This document shows, piece by piece, positions 35,958-47,762 of a DNA stretch of 64,000 bases; the stretch's first letter is position 1, and every line of letters starts with the position of its first letter. The notes under the pieces are model-generated. The model ran no database searches and was not told where the DNA came from. It saw only the letters and a program-made list of their open reading frames with translations. Source of the stretch: Phlebopus portentosus (lineage: Eukaryota > Basidiomycota > Agaricomycetes > Boletales > Boletinellaceae); assembly GCA_037892935.1 (NCBI GenBank), contig JAYXKI010000005.1:1860001-1924000 (forward strand), in the 5' to 3' direction. The position numbers were made by a program, and so were the translations under genes.

Positions 35958-37139
35958 ATGGGTTTCTCGAATTCCGTGGCTTTTGCCCTGGCCTTCGTGG
36001 CTTCGTTTGCGCTTAGCTTTCTTGTGGCCGTACCTCTGTTTGGCACTCTGGTTAGATTTCGAGCCAACTATACTCCTAAGGGGTTACAGCTGGATGGAGA
36101 GGGCGGTGTTCAACCGCATACCGGGCCTGTAGTGAACTCCTACTTTGCTATGTTCATGAGGGTGAAACGGCTTGAGGTAGCTGACTATTCGTCGATCAAA
36201 GTGTGAGGTATACTCACAAAATGTTCCAAATAGGGATGGCCAGGCCTGTACAAGGGATTCAGTAAAGACAATCTCCTCAGTGCTATCGATGAAAACTATT
36301 AACTATTTCTAAGTGCCCACTCTCATCAGCTCTCTGTTTATCGTGGCGTTTATTACCGTCCTTCCTGGCATGCCAGTCGCACATACCGGTGGACATAAGA
36401 AATACTCAGCACCTGTGGAAGGGACTTGGAATAGACTAGCGTATAGTCTTTTCATGATGATCTTTTCACTACCTGTCACGGTCATAACAAACAGGTAAGA
36501 TTTCGCAATGCATTGTGCGCAAGGCGATTTGTTGATAGCTGAGCACAGGGCCATAACAACACCTTATAAGCTTCCATGGTTAAACGCAGCATATTCGCTG
36601 CGCATTCTCCTGACTGCGTCAGAGCGTAGACGGCCCTGGCTGTTATATCTCACTCCAGGCCTCATGGTTTCTGAAGTTTTACGGGTCCTGTATATAATTT
36701 TGATCATGGATCCACTCCGACTTCTATTGTTTCCAATGGATGCAAAGCTCTCATTTGCGCGTCTCAGCGCATATCTCGGCTTGGCTTTTGTTAGCACGAT
36801 TATCATTTGCCCGTTGGAAGTTGTATCTACACGACTATCTATGCAGCGCAATCACGCCACGTCTGACTTTACGCCGGTCGCCCAAGAGGAGGATTCTGTT
36901 ATGACCGATGCTGTGTACTCCGCCGCGGAGGAAGATGTTATCGGGTACGTTCCCCTGCTACGGACACATTAAGCTAAAATTCTTACTGCATGTTGTGTAG
37001 ACTGAGAAACGAGGACGACCCCTACCTTGGATGTATCGACTGCGCGAAACGTATCGTCAACGAAGAAGGATATTCTACGCTGTTCCGTGCCTGGTGGCTG
37101 GTCTTTATTCCAATGATGATGGTTGCTTTCTCACCTTAG
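35958..37139 (+). CDS. Mitochondrial carrier-like (SLC25-type) membrane protein
   Basis: Five exons (35958-36176, 36234-36261, 36314-36494, 36549-36944, 37001-37139) give 320 aa. Three repeats can be made out, each with a membrane helix carrying a carrier-like signature: degenerate near PLFGTLVRFRANY, degenerate in PVTVITNR, and a good match in PLEVVSTRLSMQR. The repeats also show the following G-x-x-x-L-Y/F-R/K-G/A turns (GWPGLYKGF and GYSTLFRAWW). The N-terminus is a strongly hydrophobic helix. Mitochondrial carriers exchange metabolites across the inner membrane; here the charged contact residues are lost in two repeats. It may belong to a fungal subfamily with altered transport, or to outer-membrane relatives such as the SLC25A46 group. 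The substrate cannot be told. Confidence 0.7.
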
Positions 37140-40100
37140 GCATTGCCGCTATGATACAATTTCGCCATATTGATCCCACCTTGTTTACGTTACGAGTATC
37201 ATCAATGGAACGAAATGTACAATGTGAATATTAAAATTACAATTACGTACTGCTATATTACGCAATCGGGCACCGTCGCTTTGATAGGTCTGGCCCTACT
37301 TGACAAGTCACTTCCATCATCGTGTACGAAAAGAAACGCAAGTTGGATAAGACATCAACCGCCGAAGGTCATGCACCCGTTTGCGAGAAGCCGCGGCGTC
37401 AATGCGCATTTGGGACCCTCTCAAGGGTTAACTTGGGCGAGTTCTCAAGTGACCGAGGCGTTGGAGGCTCATAGACTCACCTCAAAGTTCCATGCACCTT
37501 TCTAGATGTTCTCCTTGTTCCTCGCTTCTTGCTTGGCATCTGGATATCCTTGTAATACGCGGAAGAGCGTGGAATTAGTGTGGCATAATCCCGGAGTTGC
37601 CTAAGCTCTGTACTGTGTATTGTTCCATCCACGAACGATGGGAGAGAGGACCCGATTTCCGAATCTCACGACGCTTGTCAGGTGTGTGAATGATCTTATC
37701 TCCAGGTATCTTCTCCGAATCTTATGAGTATCGGCATTTGATACTTTGGCAGGGCTCCGCCAAACAACTAGCGTAGAAGCAAGACTCGCTGAGTTGAATA
37801 CAATCTTGTTTACTCATCTTAAGGAAGCATGAACAAGTGGTGGTTTGTTTTCTCCGGAGAGATAAAGTGATGGTGGTTCTCTTGCGTCCAGCACAGTGCT
37901 GAGTTGGTTATGTTTATAGTTTCGCCCAGACCGTACACGAACATCATCATGAGACACTTTGATAAACATATGATTTTCGAATGCCATCATCAGGCGAGCT
38001 GTCCGTCTTTTCATGGATTCGAATCCACGATGTTTTGGGAAACTCCTTCGTCAAGGCTGTGAACTCCAAATGCGGATGTTTATTCAACAACTGGTGGTAT
38101 CCACAGTGCCGGGTGAATTGAATTGAAAAGGGCTGTAAAGTCCATTGTTCAAAGCGTAATGCTCCCTTACCATACGAAAGTTTGGAATAGTGGAGGTCCC
38201 AAATGCAGTTTTCCAATTCCATCCACATGGGATGAATGAATTTTCATGAACATCTCGTTTGTGTATTTGTACCTTTTGCAGTGTTCCTTGTTTCCAGCTA
38301 TTGATTTTTTCTCCAGTTTGCAATTCGGATAGCTTATCCGATCGAACCAAACGGTTGTATCTCGTCTTGTCTATCAGCGAGGCTGCTTGCGGATGTTGAT
38401 GTGCTATGAATTGCCGAGGGTCGACGGGAGCTTCTTTCTGAACGTCCGCGGCATCGTATCAGTCATGACAGTTAAGGTGCGAATGGCTTCTACTCCGCAT
38501 TCATGTCATACTGCTCAGCTTAAATTTTCACTGATTGCATGTATCGCGGGTTCCTAGACCCGATAGCACAATTGAATCTACGATAGATCATGTTATCATG
38601 AACCAGTCGGACCCTTTTTGTCGTTGGAGTAGTTGGTTTCCGTGGCGCTACCCAACCTGCAGATACCAATCACAACTCGTGCGGGCAGAGACAGATTTTA
38701 ACGGCATCTGACGAAGATATACACGTCCCCCTTCCCCAAGTTAGTAGTCATTTGACACCTTTGATACCTTCTTTCGGATTTTCGATTAGTTCCATATTTT
38801 CCACCCGGCTCCTAAACGAAGTCACTCATGGCCGCATGACGGAGTGCGGGAGATCGACATTGGTCCTCCGAAAGGCATGCCGTTCAGCTACAAGCTATTC
38901 GGCTTGACAGTCCGATCGTCTGTCGAATTGTTTTCAACTGAAGCCCGCCTATACGCCCCCCACCCCCCCTTGTGACTGTCTAATATGTTTGGTTGCCCGC
39001 GTCTCAGTTTCATGCGCGTTCGGGCCTTCACAGCTTTGCAATCATGCGTTTCCTTCACCAATCCACCGTTCAGTGAACTATTATCTGCGTCTCCAATAAC
39101 ACGTTTCCTCCTAATTTGCCATTGAGGCATAAGTTAGAAGGACAGGGCGTGTAATTTGATCGGTTCACAGGACAATTCGTCTTTTGGGACTTCATATGGG
39201 TAATCTGGTCCATGCCGTCATCATGCCCTCGATCACCTACGAGATCTTTTTTGTCCGTTCTAATATTGGGCGCGCAATTCAGTCCTGTGCGCTGCGCGTG
39301 TCCGAGAGGACATGTCTCCGCTATGTTGTTTCTTTTACTACAAAGAAGTCCGGAGTCCGCATACTAGATTTCCAGTTATGCTCATTTCAGTTTGATTGGG
39401 GCCCTCTGAATGAAGGAGAGCCTGTATATTGAAGTGCAGTGGGAATTGCAGCAAGCCCCTCATTCAGTTCGCTTCAGGTTGGCTCCCATACCTGTCCCAA
39501 TTGGTTTTCCGTCTGGTGGATGATACTTGCTGTACTTTAATCTTCCATAAGGCCCGGTCTGGTGTAGTGGGCGCTTGTCTACGTTGGGCGCTGGGCTCCC
39601 ATGGAACCATCGGGTCCGGGGTTCTCTGTACCAGTGGGAAGACTGCGAATATGCCAAATTGTTTTGCTGCGATGAGAACTCCTAACGACACAGTTTTACA
39701 AGGACCTGTCTGACATATCAGAATTGCTGTCAGTAGAAGGTCGCGCTCATGTGAGAATCAAGGACGTTTTGCCGTGGAACACCGCGATAGTCTCGTATCT
39801 GTAAGCGATTTTTGAATACATTGCTTCCGCGCTATCTGCTCACTGGTGCGGTAGGCGAACATTCTCTTTCGAGAACCACCAGCGGAGTCCCTTCGATCCG
39901 GCTCATATTCTAAGGCCAGAAATATGCTGCGAAATTCGGGAGAGGTAGGTCATACGCATGTTTATTTATCTTCTTCATGTGTCCTCGCCATTTGCATATT
40001 CTCTAATTTCTACTTAGCAAAAGGAAAGTCAACGATGAAACCCTTGCCATGAATCATCATTCCAATGCCCTTTCTCTCTGTGTGCTTATCCTTTTGTTCA

Positions 40101-41335
40101 ACAGAGCGTGCTGTTTCATGAAACTTAATACATAGTACTTTGTCAAGGCCTTCTAGTCGTACGATTGTTGTGCGCAATCGTCCGCTTACTCGTCCACGGT
40201 GGCGTACCCGCACCTGTCCACAGAAGAAGCAAGTCCCGTCGGGAAGAAATCACGCAGTAGGCTAATGCTTACTGACTTTTCGACAAACTTTAGCCCTCTT
40301 CAAGAGCGCACACGCAACTACTTCTCGGCACGGAAAAGCATCGGCAAAGCAACCTCCATCGGCCTTGTACTCATTTTCTTCACATCCTCGTCTTATCTCC
40401 GCATCCCGGTGATGCTCTAAAATAATGAAAGGTATGCGTTCAACTCGCAAATTGTATCATGACAGTCTGTTAAGCTATCCGTCTGGTCGTGACTTGTCGT
40501 CCGGTTCTGCTAATTTTTTTGTCTACGGATCAGACACATCCACGCTCTTTCTTTGCCGCGCCCCTACATCCATTTACCTCCGACCGTATCAGCGGTTTGA
40601 TTAACAAGGCAGAGTATCATTTTTCTCTTCTTTGGGAGTTATGTCTTCTTATAAGTAGTTAGGGCTATGTCAATGTCTTCTGCAACTATAGTTTTTCGTC
40701 CAAGTCGGCTTACTGGCTATCACAATAACTGGCCATACTGTACGTTTGTACCATTTCCTCGTCATCTGTTCTGTTATTAATTGCACCCTATTGCAGCCGG
40801 TTGAATCTCTGCCGGCTTTGCACAGTCCCAGTACCGTGCGCAACGTCAAACCTCATGCGATGTACTCGCCAAAAGCGTACCTGCTGGACCCCTGTTCGGA
40901 TTTATTGAAAGCGATATCGATTTTTGCTGTGACCGTTTCCCTTGGTTTGCATGCCCGTCGCTTCTCAGCCGTACCTGGTGTCTGCTAAGCTAGGACGAGT
41001 CTATGTCCTCATAACTGTTTCCTTCAGTCGCCTGGAGTGATACTAATGGTTTCAACCAGTTTGACCATGGAAGACATTTACAAAGACGAATTTCTTTTTC
41101 ATCCCGCCTAACAGAGATTCTCTTCTGCGTACCTATCCATAGAGTTGTGCTAGATTATAGTTAACTGTGTAATGCTTTATTTGTTCAAAACGTGGGAAAG
41201 TGATCAGCATTGTCGTCTGAATGGCTGCGTGTCTTGACTGATCTCTTTCTCCATCGTCTGTCGCCTCTTACACAGGCGCAGTCGTATTAACTCAAACACA
41301 ACACTGGTTTTCGACTGTCAAGCATCGCCTTGACC
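37140..41335. other. Long gene-poor stretch upstream of fun30
   Basis: Over 4 kb without a gene I can support. Short frames on both strands (for example 37814-38350 minus, 39184-39713 plus, 40010-40450 minus) have no conserved motif and overlap in conflicting frames. A T-arm-like sequence near 38030 is not part of a cloverleaf. The stretch could hold a long 5' regulatory region, a lineage-specific RNA, or decayed sequence. Confidence 0.4.
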
Positions 41336-44300
41336 ATGTCGTCTGGTGCAGATGTTGCCAGCGATACCAGGGTTTGTGGCTTTTGCGCTATCAATTACCG
41401 TTGACTTACTGAGCCTCAATCAGAGACTGGCCGAGAACTTGACACGATTTGCGTATAATCCAGATCAGAAGCACCCGCCAAATGGTCAGCAAGCAAGCAA
41501 CGTATCCAGCGCGCCGTCAAGGGTGAACGGAAAGCCATGCAACCCTCCAGCACAGTCGCGCGACGCCACCAACAGCTCTCGTTTCTTCACCGCTATCCCC
41601 GCAAACGGAACAGTTCTCGCGCCGGATCCAAGTCCATTGAGTAAGGAATCGACATATCAGCCATATCGGCCGTACCAGTACTCGAATGACGCTGTCTCGA
41701 TGGTTAGTTCGAGTCACCACAATTCTTGGGGGCAGAGCCTCAAGAACCATGCCGATCCATTGTCTAGACCTAGTGGATTCGTCGCGTCCACAGGTGCAAA
41801 TAACGCGCCTATCACGCGTCGGTCACCACCTTCTGGTAGGCGTCCGATTGACCTCGATGAAGGGATCGATGATGAACGCCCTCGAAAACGTGTAAACATG
41901 GACGATACGAGCTCTGAGCCTGTCGATGTGCTTGTTCCTGGCTCACCTTCATCACCGGACATCGTGCGCCCCGGCCAAAAGCGTAGGCTCGTGACAAATA
42001 AGTCATCGACGCTCTCTTCCTCCTTATCTTCCGACGAACACAGTCCGGACAAACATGCTTTCCTGACGGGCTCACCGAAGCCACGGCTTGTTCGCGGGGG
42101 CGGCTCTGATGAGAAAGCGCTCGTTGCGCTCCGGATGTGTCACCCACAGTTCCCTCCCTCGATTGTTGACGCCGTATATCATTCTGTCGGCGGTCATCCG
42201 GGTAACACCACTAAAATATTGAATGATCCTAATTTCGATGCTTCAATGTACAAATCTCCATCATCTGTGAGCACGCCAAGTTCTGTCAGGGTGGTGGGAA
42301 AGGTCAAAGAAGTGGAGGAAGAGCGTGAGGCTCAGCGTGCTCAGCAGAAACAAATTGCTTCAAAGTCTAGCATATACAAGAATCGAGCGATTATCGATTC
42401 GCCAACTCCATCCTCATCTTCACTTCCAACATCTCCCCTTGCTACTGTAGATCCTGATCCATCACCTGTTCGTCCCAGACCTGCTCGCCTAAAATCTCGT
42501 AGACAAATTGTTGATTCAGCGTCCGAGAACGAGTCTGAAAGCGAAGACGAAGATCCAGTGTATCGATTTGAGAAGCAAGCTTTGCAGAGCTTCAATAGTC
42601 TTGGGTCAGACGCGTTACGGGAGTTGACAGGTATGTGTTCCTGTATATTCTTCCTCTAGCTTGTGCTTACTTTTCTCAGGGTGCACAGATGAGCAAGTCG
42701 CAAAGATTATGTCTCTTCGCCCTTTTCAGTCCGTTTCTGACTTGAAGAAAAGGCTGGGTCAGGACAAGAAAAAAGCGGGCCCAGCAGATATCAGCCCCCG
42801 CTTGTTTGAAGAATGTGTAGAGATCTACGAAGGGTACGGTAACGTTGACAAGATTCTAAAAGATTGCGAACGCATTGGAACGGAGTTGAAGAAAGCTATT
42901 GCCGCTTGGACAAAGAGGAGCAAAGGAAAGGAGCGAGAGGATTCCCCCGTTTTGAGGGATCTTTCGGATGATGGTGCATTAGCCATCGTCTCGCTCTCTG
43001 GTTCAACGTCGACGAATAGTTTGCTCACGAGAGCCCCTTCTCTCCTCGCTCCCGGCGTCCAGCTCAAGGACTATCAGCTTACGGGAGTCAACTGGTTACG
43101 ATTACTCCACTCAAAGGGCTACAGCTGCATCCTTGCAGATGAAATGGGTGAGCGTCAAGTTATGCTTGCTTGCTTCAGTCGCCTGATGGATTGGATCTCA
43201 TAGGTCTCGGAAAGACCGTACAAGTCATCAGCTTCTTCGCTCAACTAAAGGAGCAAGGCTGCGCAGGACCTCACTTGGTTGTCGTTCCGTAAGTTACAGT
43301 CTAGAGTGCGCTATTTCCCTAATTAATTACCGTTCTAGATCTTCTACCCTGGAGAATTGGTGTCGTGAATTCGAGAGGTTCGCGCCGTCAATCGCCATTG
43401 AAACGTACTATGGGAACAAAAACGATCGTCCTTTCCTGCGCGATAGACTTCAGCGCACATATGTGGGTAAAGATTCAAAGAAGGGGAAGAACTGGGAGGT
43501 TCTAATAACGACGTATAACCTTGCGGTCGGTGATTCACTGGACAAGAAATTCTTCCGGAGAATTCCTTGGAATGTAAGGCGTTCGTTGTCTTCTGCAGAA
43601 TGATAATTTACTATTTTCCTGCCTGGCTGTAGACATGCGTCTTTGACGAAGGACATGTATTAAAGAACTTCCAGTCACAACGATATACGACCCTGACGCG
43701 TATAGATGCTGAATGGAAGTTGCTTCTTACCGGAACCCCTTTACAGAACAACCTTCAAGAGCTTGTGGTAAGCTTTCACAGCCTCTCAGTAAATGCTTGC
43801 CCGTCTTAATGACGTTCTCAAGTCTGTCATGGGCTTTATTCTTCCCGATAAATTCGGAGACGAGGTAGCGGCACATCTTCGTGCGATCTTTAAGGTCAAA
43901 GGAGACACAAAGCTGCTTTTGGCAGAGGAACGGGTGAAGAGAGCCAAGACAATGATGACTCCATTTGTTCTTCGTCGCCGTAAGGATCAGGTATGGATAT
44001 GGCCGTTTCTCCACCTAATTAAGTCTCACTGAATTGCCGTTTAGGTATTAAAGGATCTTCCGAACAAGACGGAGCGCATTGAATGGTGCTCGCTTTCACC
44101 GCTCCAAGCCAACATTTACAATGATGCTCGGCAGCGCTCTCGCAAGACTATCATGGATCAGACAATGAATGAGACTGGAAACGATGATCCTAATACCGCC
44201 GGTTCTAGAGTTGGCAACAAAGCATTGCGAAAAGCGGGCAAGAGTAATGGCCGTGGGAAAGACAAAAAGTATCTGGAAAACACGTCGAACGTCCTTATGG

Positions 44301-45323
44301 AACTTCGTAAAGCGGCGTCGCATCCAATGCTTTTCCGAACTCACTTCACCGACGACAAATTGTCATCTTTGACTCGCGTATTACTGAAAGAGCCCGATTT
44401 CAAAAAGCGGGGTGCGATCTTTGAATATGTCAAGGAGGACATGGAAGTCATGACGGATTCGGAACTTCAAGCGTTCTGTAGGACGTACAAGGTCTGCTTT
44501 ATCCTTTGATTCTTCTGTTGTCTTCGGCTGATACCGACGCATCCTGTAGTCCACTCAGAAATTCTTATTGGACGAGACTTGTTACCTCGAATCGGGAAAG
44601 ATCAAGACGATGCTCAATCTTCTTGACCGATACATATCCCAAGGTCGAAAATGTCTGATTTTCTCGCAGTTCACGCAGATACTGGACATTCTACAAGTTG
44701 TGTTGAAGCAAAGGTCCATTAAACACCTCGTCTTGACTGGTTCTACGGCCGTCGATGTTCGTCAAGGGTTGGTCGACGAATTCACGGAGGATGAGTCGAT
44801 ACCGGTGTTTCTACTGTCTACGAAGGCGGGCGGAATGGGCATCAACCTGACTGCTGCCTCTGTCGTGATACTCTTCGACCAAGACTTCAATCCGCATAAC
44901 GACAGACAGGCTGCTGACCGTGCATATCGCATCGGGCAGAAGCGCGATGTCGAGGTTGTGAAACTCATCTCTCGCGGAACGATCGAGGAGGATATGTTCC
45001 GACTTGGTCAGACGAAGCTTGCACTAGACGAAGCTGTCGCTGGGGATGCGGAAGAAGGCGATGGTGATTCCAAGGCCGAAAAGGTTATGAGAACGAGTCT
45101 GATGGAGACACTGAGGAAGCAATTTGAAGCAGAGGAAAGCGGTGGTTCAAAAGAGGTACCAGTCACGGTGACCACGAATGGTGCAGACAGTCCTCGCAAG
45201 CGAGAGCGAAAAGCTACAACCTCAAACGGCTTGGGTGCCTCTCCCAAGAAGAAGGGACAGAAGCCGATACCTATCGATGTGAATTCGGACGAATCAGAGC
45301 TAACGGATCTAGAAGACTCGTAG
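41336..45323 (+). CDS. fun30: Fun30/SMARCAD1-type ATP-dependent chromatin remodeller
   Basis: Nine exons (41336-41371, 41424-42630, 42680-43147, 43204-43288, 43339-43573, 43633-43767, 43823-43990, 44045-44491, 44550-45323) give 1,184 aa. The N-terminal half is disordered and holds a CUE-like segment at about residues 240-275 ([20 protein letters not shown]). A Snf2 ATPase follows. Its motifs are [12 protein letters not shown], the Walker A loop DEMGLGKT (about 568), the Walker B box DEGH (about 682), and [14 protein letters not shown]. The second RecA lobe has [26 protein letters not shown] (about 1016) and [18 protein letters not shown] instead of DEAH is characteristic of Fun30/Etl1 proteins. 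In yeasts Fun30 slides and edits nucleosomes, keeps heterochromatin silent and helps DNA-end resection. The true start is the ATG at 41336, joined by a short first intron; the open frame beginning at 41346 includes intron sequence. Confidence 0.94.
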
Positions 45324-45868
45324 GACCAGCGGAGGACAGCATAGACGTTCTGAGATATTTTCCTCTCAATATCATATACAACACATTAGTTAATTCCGTC
45401 ATTCTATTCTTGCTGCTTTCGATGAACACAATGTATACTGTACATTTCAAATTCGTGCGTGATCTCTGCAAATCGTTTCCAAACGAAACGAAAGAATGCT
45501 TTATCCGAATGCATAAGAAAAACCAAATCCCCTCCTCGAGTTTTTGGAACCGTCCAATGGCTTTGAAATCGGAAGATGCTGGGAGGCCCACTGCGTTCTC
45601 CTCATCTGGTCCGGATCAATTTCGATGTTCGGACCTTAGTTATTAGTCGAGGCATAAGCTCGACCGGACTCATCACTTATCCTCAATACCAGGGATAAAT
45701 GGGACACCCAACAAACGTCCCCATTGCACCGTTCCTCATGAGGTCAACATCACAGGAGTTCGGCACGAAGAACAGTATCACATTGCAGCTTTGGAGACCT
45801 ATCAGTTCTCGGATTCTTTAATTTTGGAGAATCTCTCTGTACATACTTCCTTATCTTCATTAAGACAG
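45324..45868. other. Intergenic between the 3' ends of fun30 and bet5
   Basis: Two converging genes leave 545 bases of 3' flanking sequence. No feature beyond presumed UTRs is visible. Confidence 0.5.
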
Positions 45869-46657
45869 CTAGTTGAAAAAAGCCTGTCCTCTCATGAGTC
45901 GATCCACACTCGCACGGAAGTACTCGTTATCGATCCCCCTCTCTCGGGAATCCATCTGGACAAGGGGGTTGCGCACGACGTATTCGAGGAACGGACCGGC
46001 GTATACCTGGCGTAGGGCGAAACGCACGGCAGGGCCGTCGATCTTCGGATCTGTAAGGAGGATGAACTTGTATAACGAAGGTGTCTCGTAGAGGTGGAGC
46101 TTGTATGTTGAGGTACGGTAGGCGGTGAAGTTCTCGTCACTGTGGATCGCAACAGGATTGACTGGTGCTGAGTAACGTTTAAGGTAAGGTTTTACTGATA
46201 CATACCGCTTGGACAGTTTTTTAATCATAGTTCGTAGAGACAATATTACACCGTATACAAGCTTCGCCTCTTCGTCAAATGCAAGTGCCCCGCCCGTACT
46301 TGAGGGTTGTTGGGTCTGCACACCAGAACCCGAAGACGGCAGTTTGATGGGCAATTCTGGTTCTTCATTGACAGCGACTACGACACCAGAGCTTGATATC
46401 AGAGTATTTCTTGGGCTGCTGAAAGATGACATCGGAGGAGCTATCCCGTCTGTACTCGCGCCTTGATGAGAAACAGCTCGCGAGACAGCGGGAAGAAGAC
46501 CATCTTTGCTTGCGGGCTTAGGACGTTTCGTGCGATGCCAGTCATGATAATAGACGCACGTGCAGTGTCTAAACAAGAGTTTAGTATCATATTCCTTCAA
46601 TAGTTCAGGGAATGAAGTCACACACCGATCGTAAACGTAGAGACTGAATACAGTCAT
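45869..46657 (-). CDS. bet5: TRAPP complex subunit Bet5 (TRAPPC1)
   Basis: Two exons (46657-46626 and 46568-45869) give 243 aa. The first exon of 32 nt encodes MTVFSLYVYDR, the start of the longin fold, and joins HCTCVYYHDWHRTKRPKP. The C-terminal half has the conserved block LVYGVILSLRTMIKKLSKR, FTAYRTSTYKLHLYETPS, and LVQMDSRERGIDNEYFRASV. About 75 Ser/Pro-rich residues are inserted between these parts, so the protein is longer than the yeast one. Bet5 is a core subunit of the TRAPP complexes, guanine-nucleotide exchange factors for Ypt1/Rab1 that act in traffic from the endoplasmic reticulum to the Golgi. The gene is head-to-head with the F-box-like gene, 172 bases apart. Confidence 0.93.
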   Translation of the reverse strand: MTVFSLYVYDRCVTSFPELLKEYDTKLLFRHCTCVYYHDWHRTKRPKPASKDGLLPAVSRAVSHQGASTDGIAPPMSSFSSPRNTLISSSGVVVAVNEEPELPIKLPSSGSGVQTQQPSSTGGALAFDEEAKLVYGVILSLRTMIKKLSKRYVSVKPYLKRYSAPVNPVAIHSDENFTAYRTSTYKLHLYETPSLYKFILLTDPKIDGPAVRFALRQVYAGPFLEYVVRNPLVQMDSRERGIDNEYFRASVDRLMRGQAFFN

Positions 46658-46829
46658 TTGGTCTGAGATGATGAAGGGACAGGATGGAGATGATGCAGTC
46701 ACGAGATCGACGAAGACGCGACGCGTCAATCAATCCGCAAGTTGCCTTACGCCACTATTACAGTATCTACGCTTCTCTCAACTTACGCAGGCTATTCAAT
46801 ATCCTGCTTCTCCACAAAGCAATTTCACC
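46658..46829. promoter_or_regulatory. Short divergent promoter between bet5 and an F-box-like gene
   Basis: Only 172 bases separate the start codons of two oppositely transcribed genes, so both promoters must fit here or overlap the transcripts. This is inferred from gene layout; I identify no specific factor site. Confidence 0.5.
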
Positions 46830-47762
46830 ATGGACGAGAATACGAGTTTTGACCTCCCCGAGGATATTGTTCGACTCATCATAGAAACATTCACATTCCA
46901 GGCGGAGAGGAACGACGTCCTTCGTTTATTGACGGTTTCGAGAGACGTTAAAGCATGGATAGAGCCTCGAATATACTCAAGGATCGTTCTTAAATCAAGA
47001 AAACAGGTACTTTCTTTCGCTGCGGCGCTGCACGGCGAGTATGCCTTCTGTTGCGCAGCCCGCCACGTGAGAACGCTCTGGCTGCTCTGTACGGATCTTT
47101 CTGCCACACAGCATCTCAACGACATTCCAAAGCGGTGTCCTAACTTGGTTCATTTCGCATTTGACGGACAGATGGCTCCCTTCTCCTCCTCTCAGAAAGG
47201 AGGAAGTGGGTCTGTCTGTCTAACTCGCCTAAGCATTTGCTCCCCATCTTTACTCGACGTCGCGATCTACAAGGAGCACCCACCAATCCAATGGGAACAT
47301 CTCACCCACCTCCATATTCTCGGTCCTGGAGACATAAACGACTCCGTTCTATATGACCACTTGCTCAGTCTCCAGTTCGATCGTCTCGTCTCGCTGGAAC
47401 ATCTATGCATCGAACTCACGTATCCCTCTCCCGAAACCGAGCTTTTCAAGTACACCTTCTTCTCCGAAGCAGCGTTATTCTACCTATACCTGAAGGAGGA
47501 GCTGTTGCGCGAGATGCTAGACCGCCTCCCGCGTTTACGCAGGGTCGTAATCAAGACCAATTTTTCGTATCCAAGATTCCGGATTTTGTGGGACGATTTG
47601 AAGAAGTTGATGGAGGATATCCCTCAAGTCTCTTTCGAGATGAAACCACTTCCGAACCAGGACTTTTATGAGAGCACGTTGCCGTGTTCAGCGTTATCCG
47701 GGGCCGTTTGGCAGACTTTGATGAAGAATTCACTGTTGGAAATAGAGCGATCGTGGACGTGA
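46830..47762 (+). CDS. F-box-like / leucine-rich protein
   Basis: A single exon encodes 310 aa. The N-terminus (DLPEDIVRLIIETFTF, then VLRLLTVSRDVKAWIEPRIY) has the helix pattern of an F-box. The rest shows leucine-rich, weakly repeated segments of the kind seen in many basidiomycete F-box proteins. Such proteins are usually substrate receptors of SCF ubiquitin ligases through Skp1. This family is greatly expanded in mushroom-forming fungi, and members diverge quickly. Neither Skp1 binding nor a substrate can be judged from the sequence. The ATG at 46830 is preferred over upstream ones because it directly precedes the F-box and fits the divergent promoter. Confidence 0.62.
   Translation: MDENTSFDLPEDIVRLIIETFTFQAERNDVLRLLTVSRDVKAWIEPRIYSRIVLKSRKQVLSFAAALHGEYAFCCAARHVRTLWLLCTDLSATQHLNDIPKRCPNLVHFAFDGQMAPFSSSQKGGSGSVCLTRLSICSPSLLDVAIYKEHPPIQWEHLTHLHILGPGDINDSVLYDHLLSLQFDRLVSLEHLCIELTYPSPETELFKYTFFSEAALFYLYLKEELLREMLDRLPRLRRVVIKTNFSYPRFRILWDDLKKLMEDIPQVSFEMKPLPNQDFYESTLPCSALSGAVWQTLMKNSLLEIERSWT

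Noticed and set aside
38030..38045. GATTCGAATCC sequence resembling a tRNA T-arm
   Set aside because: No acceptor, D or anticodon arm can be drawn around it on either strand.
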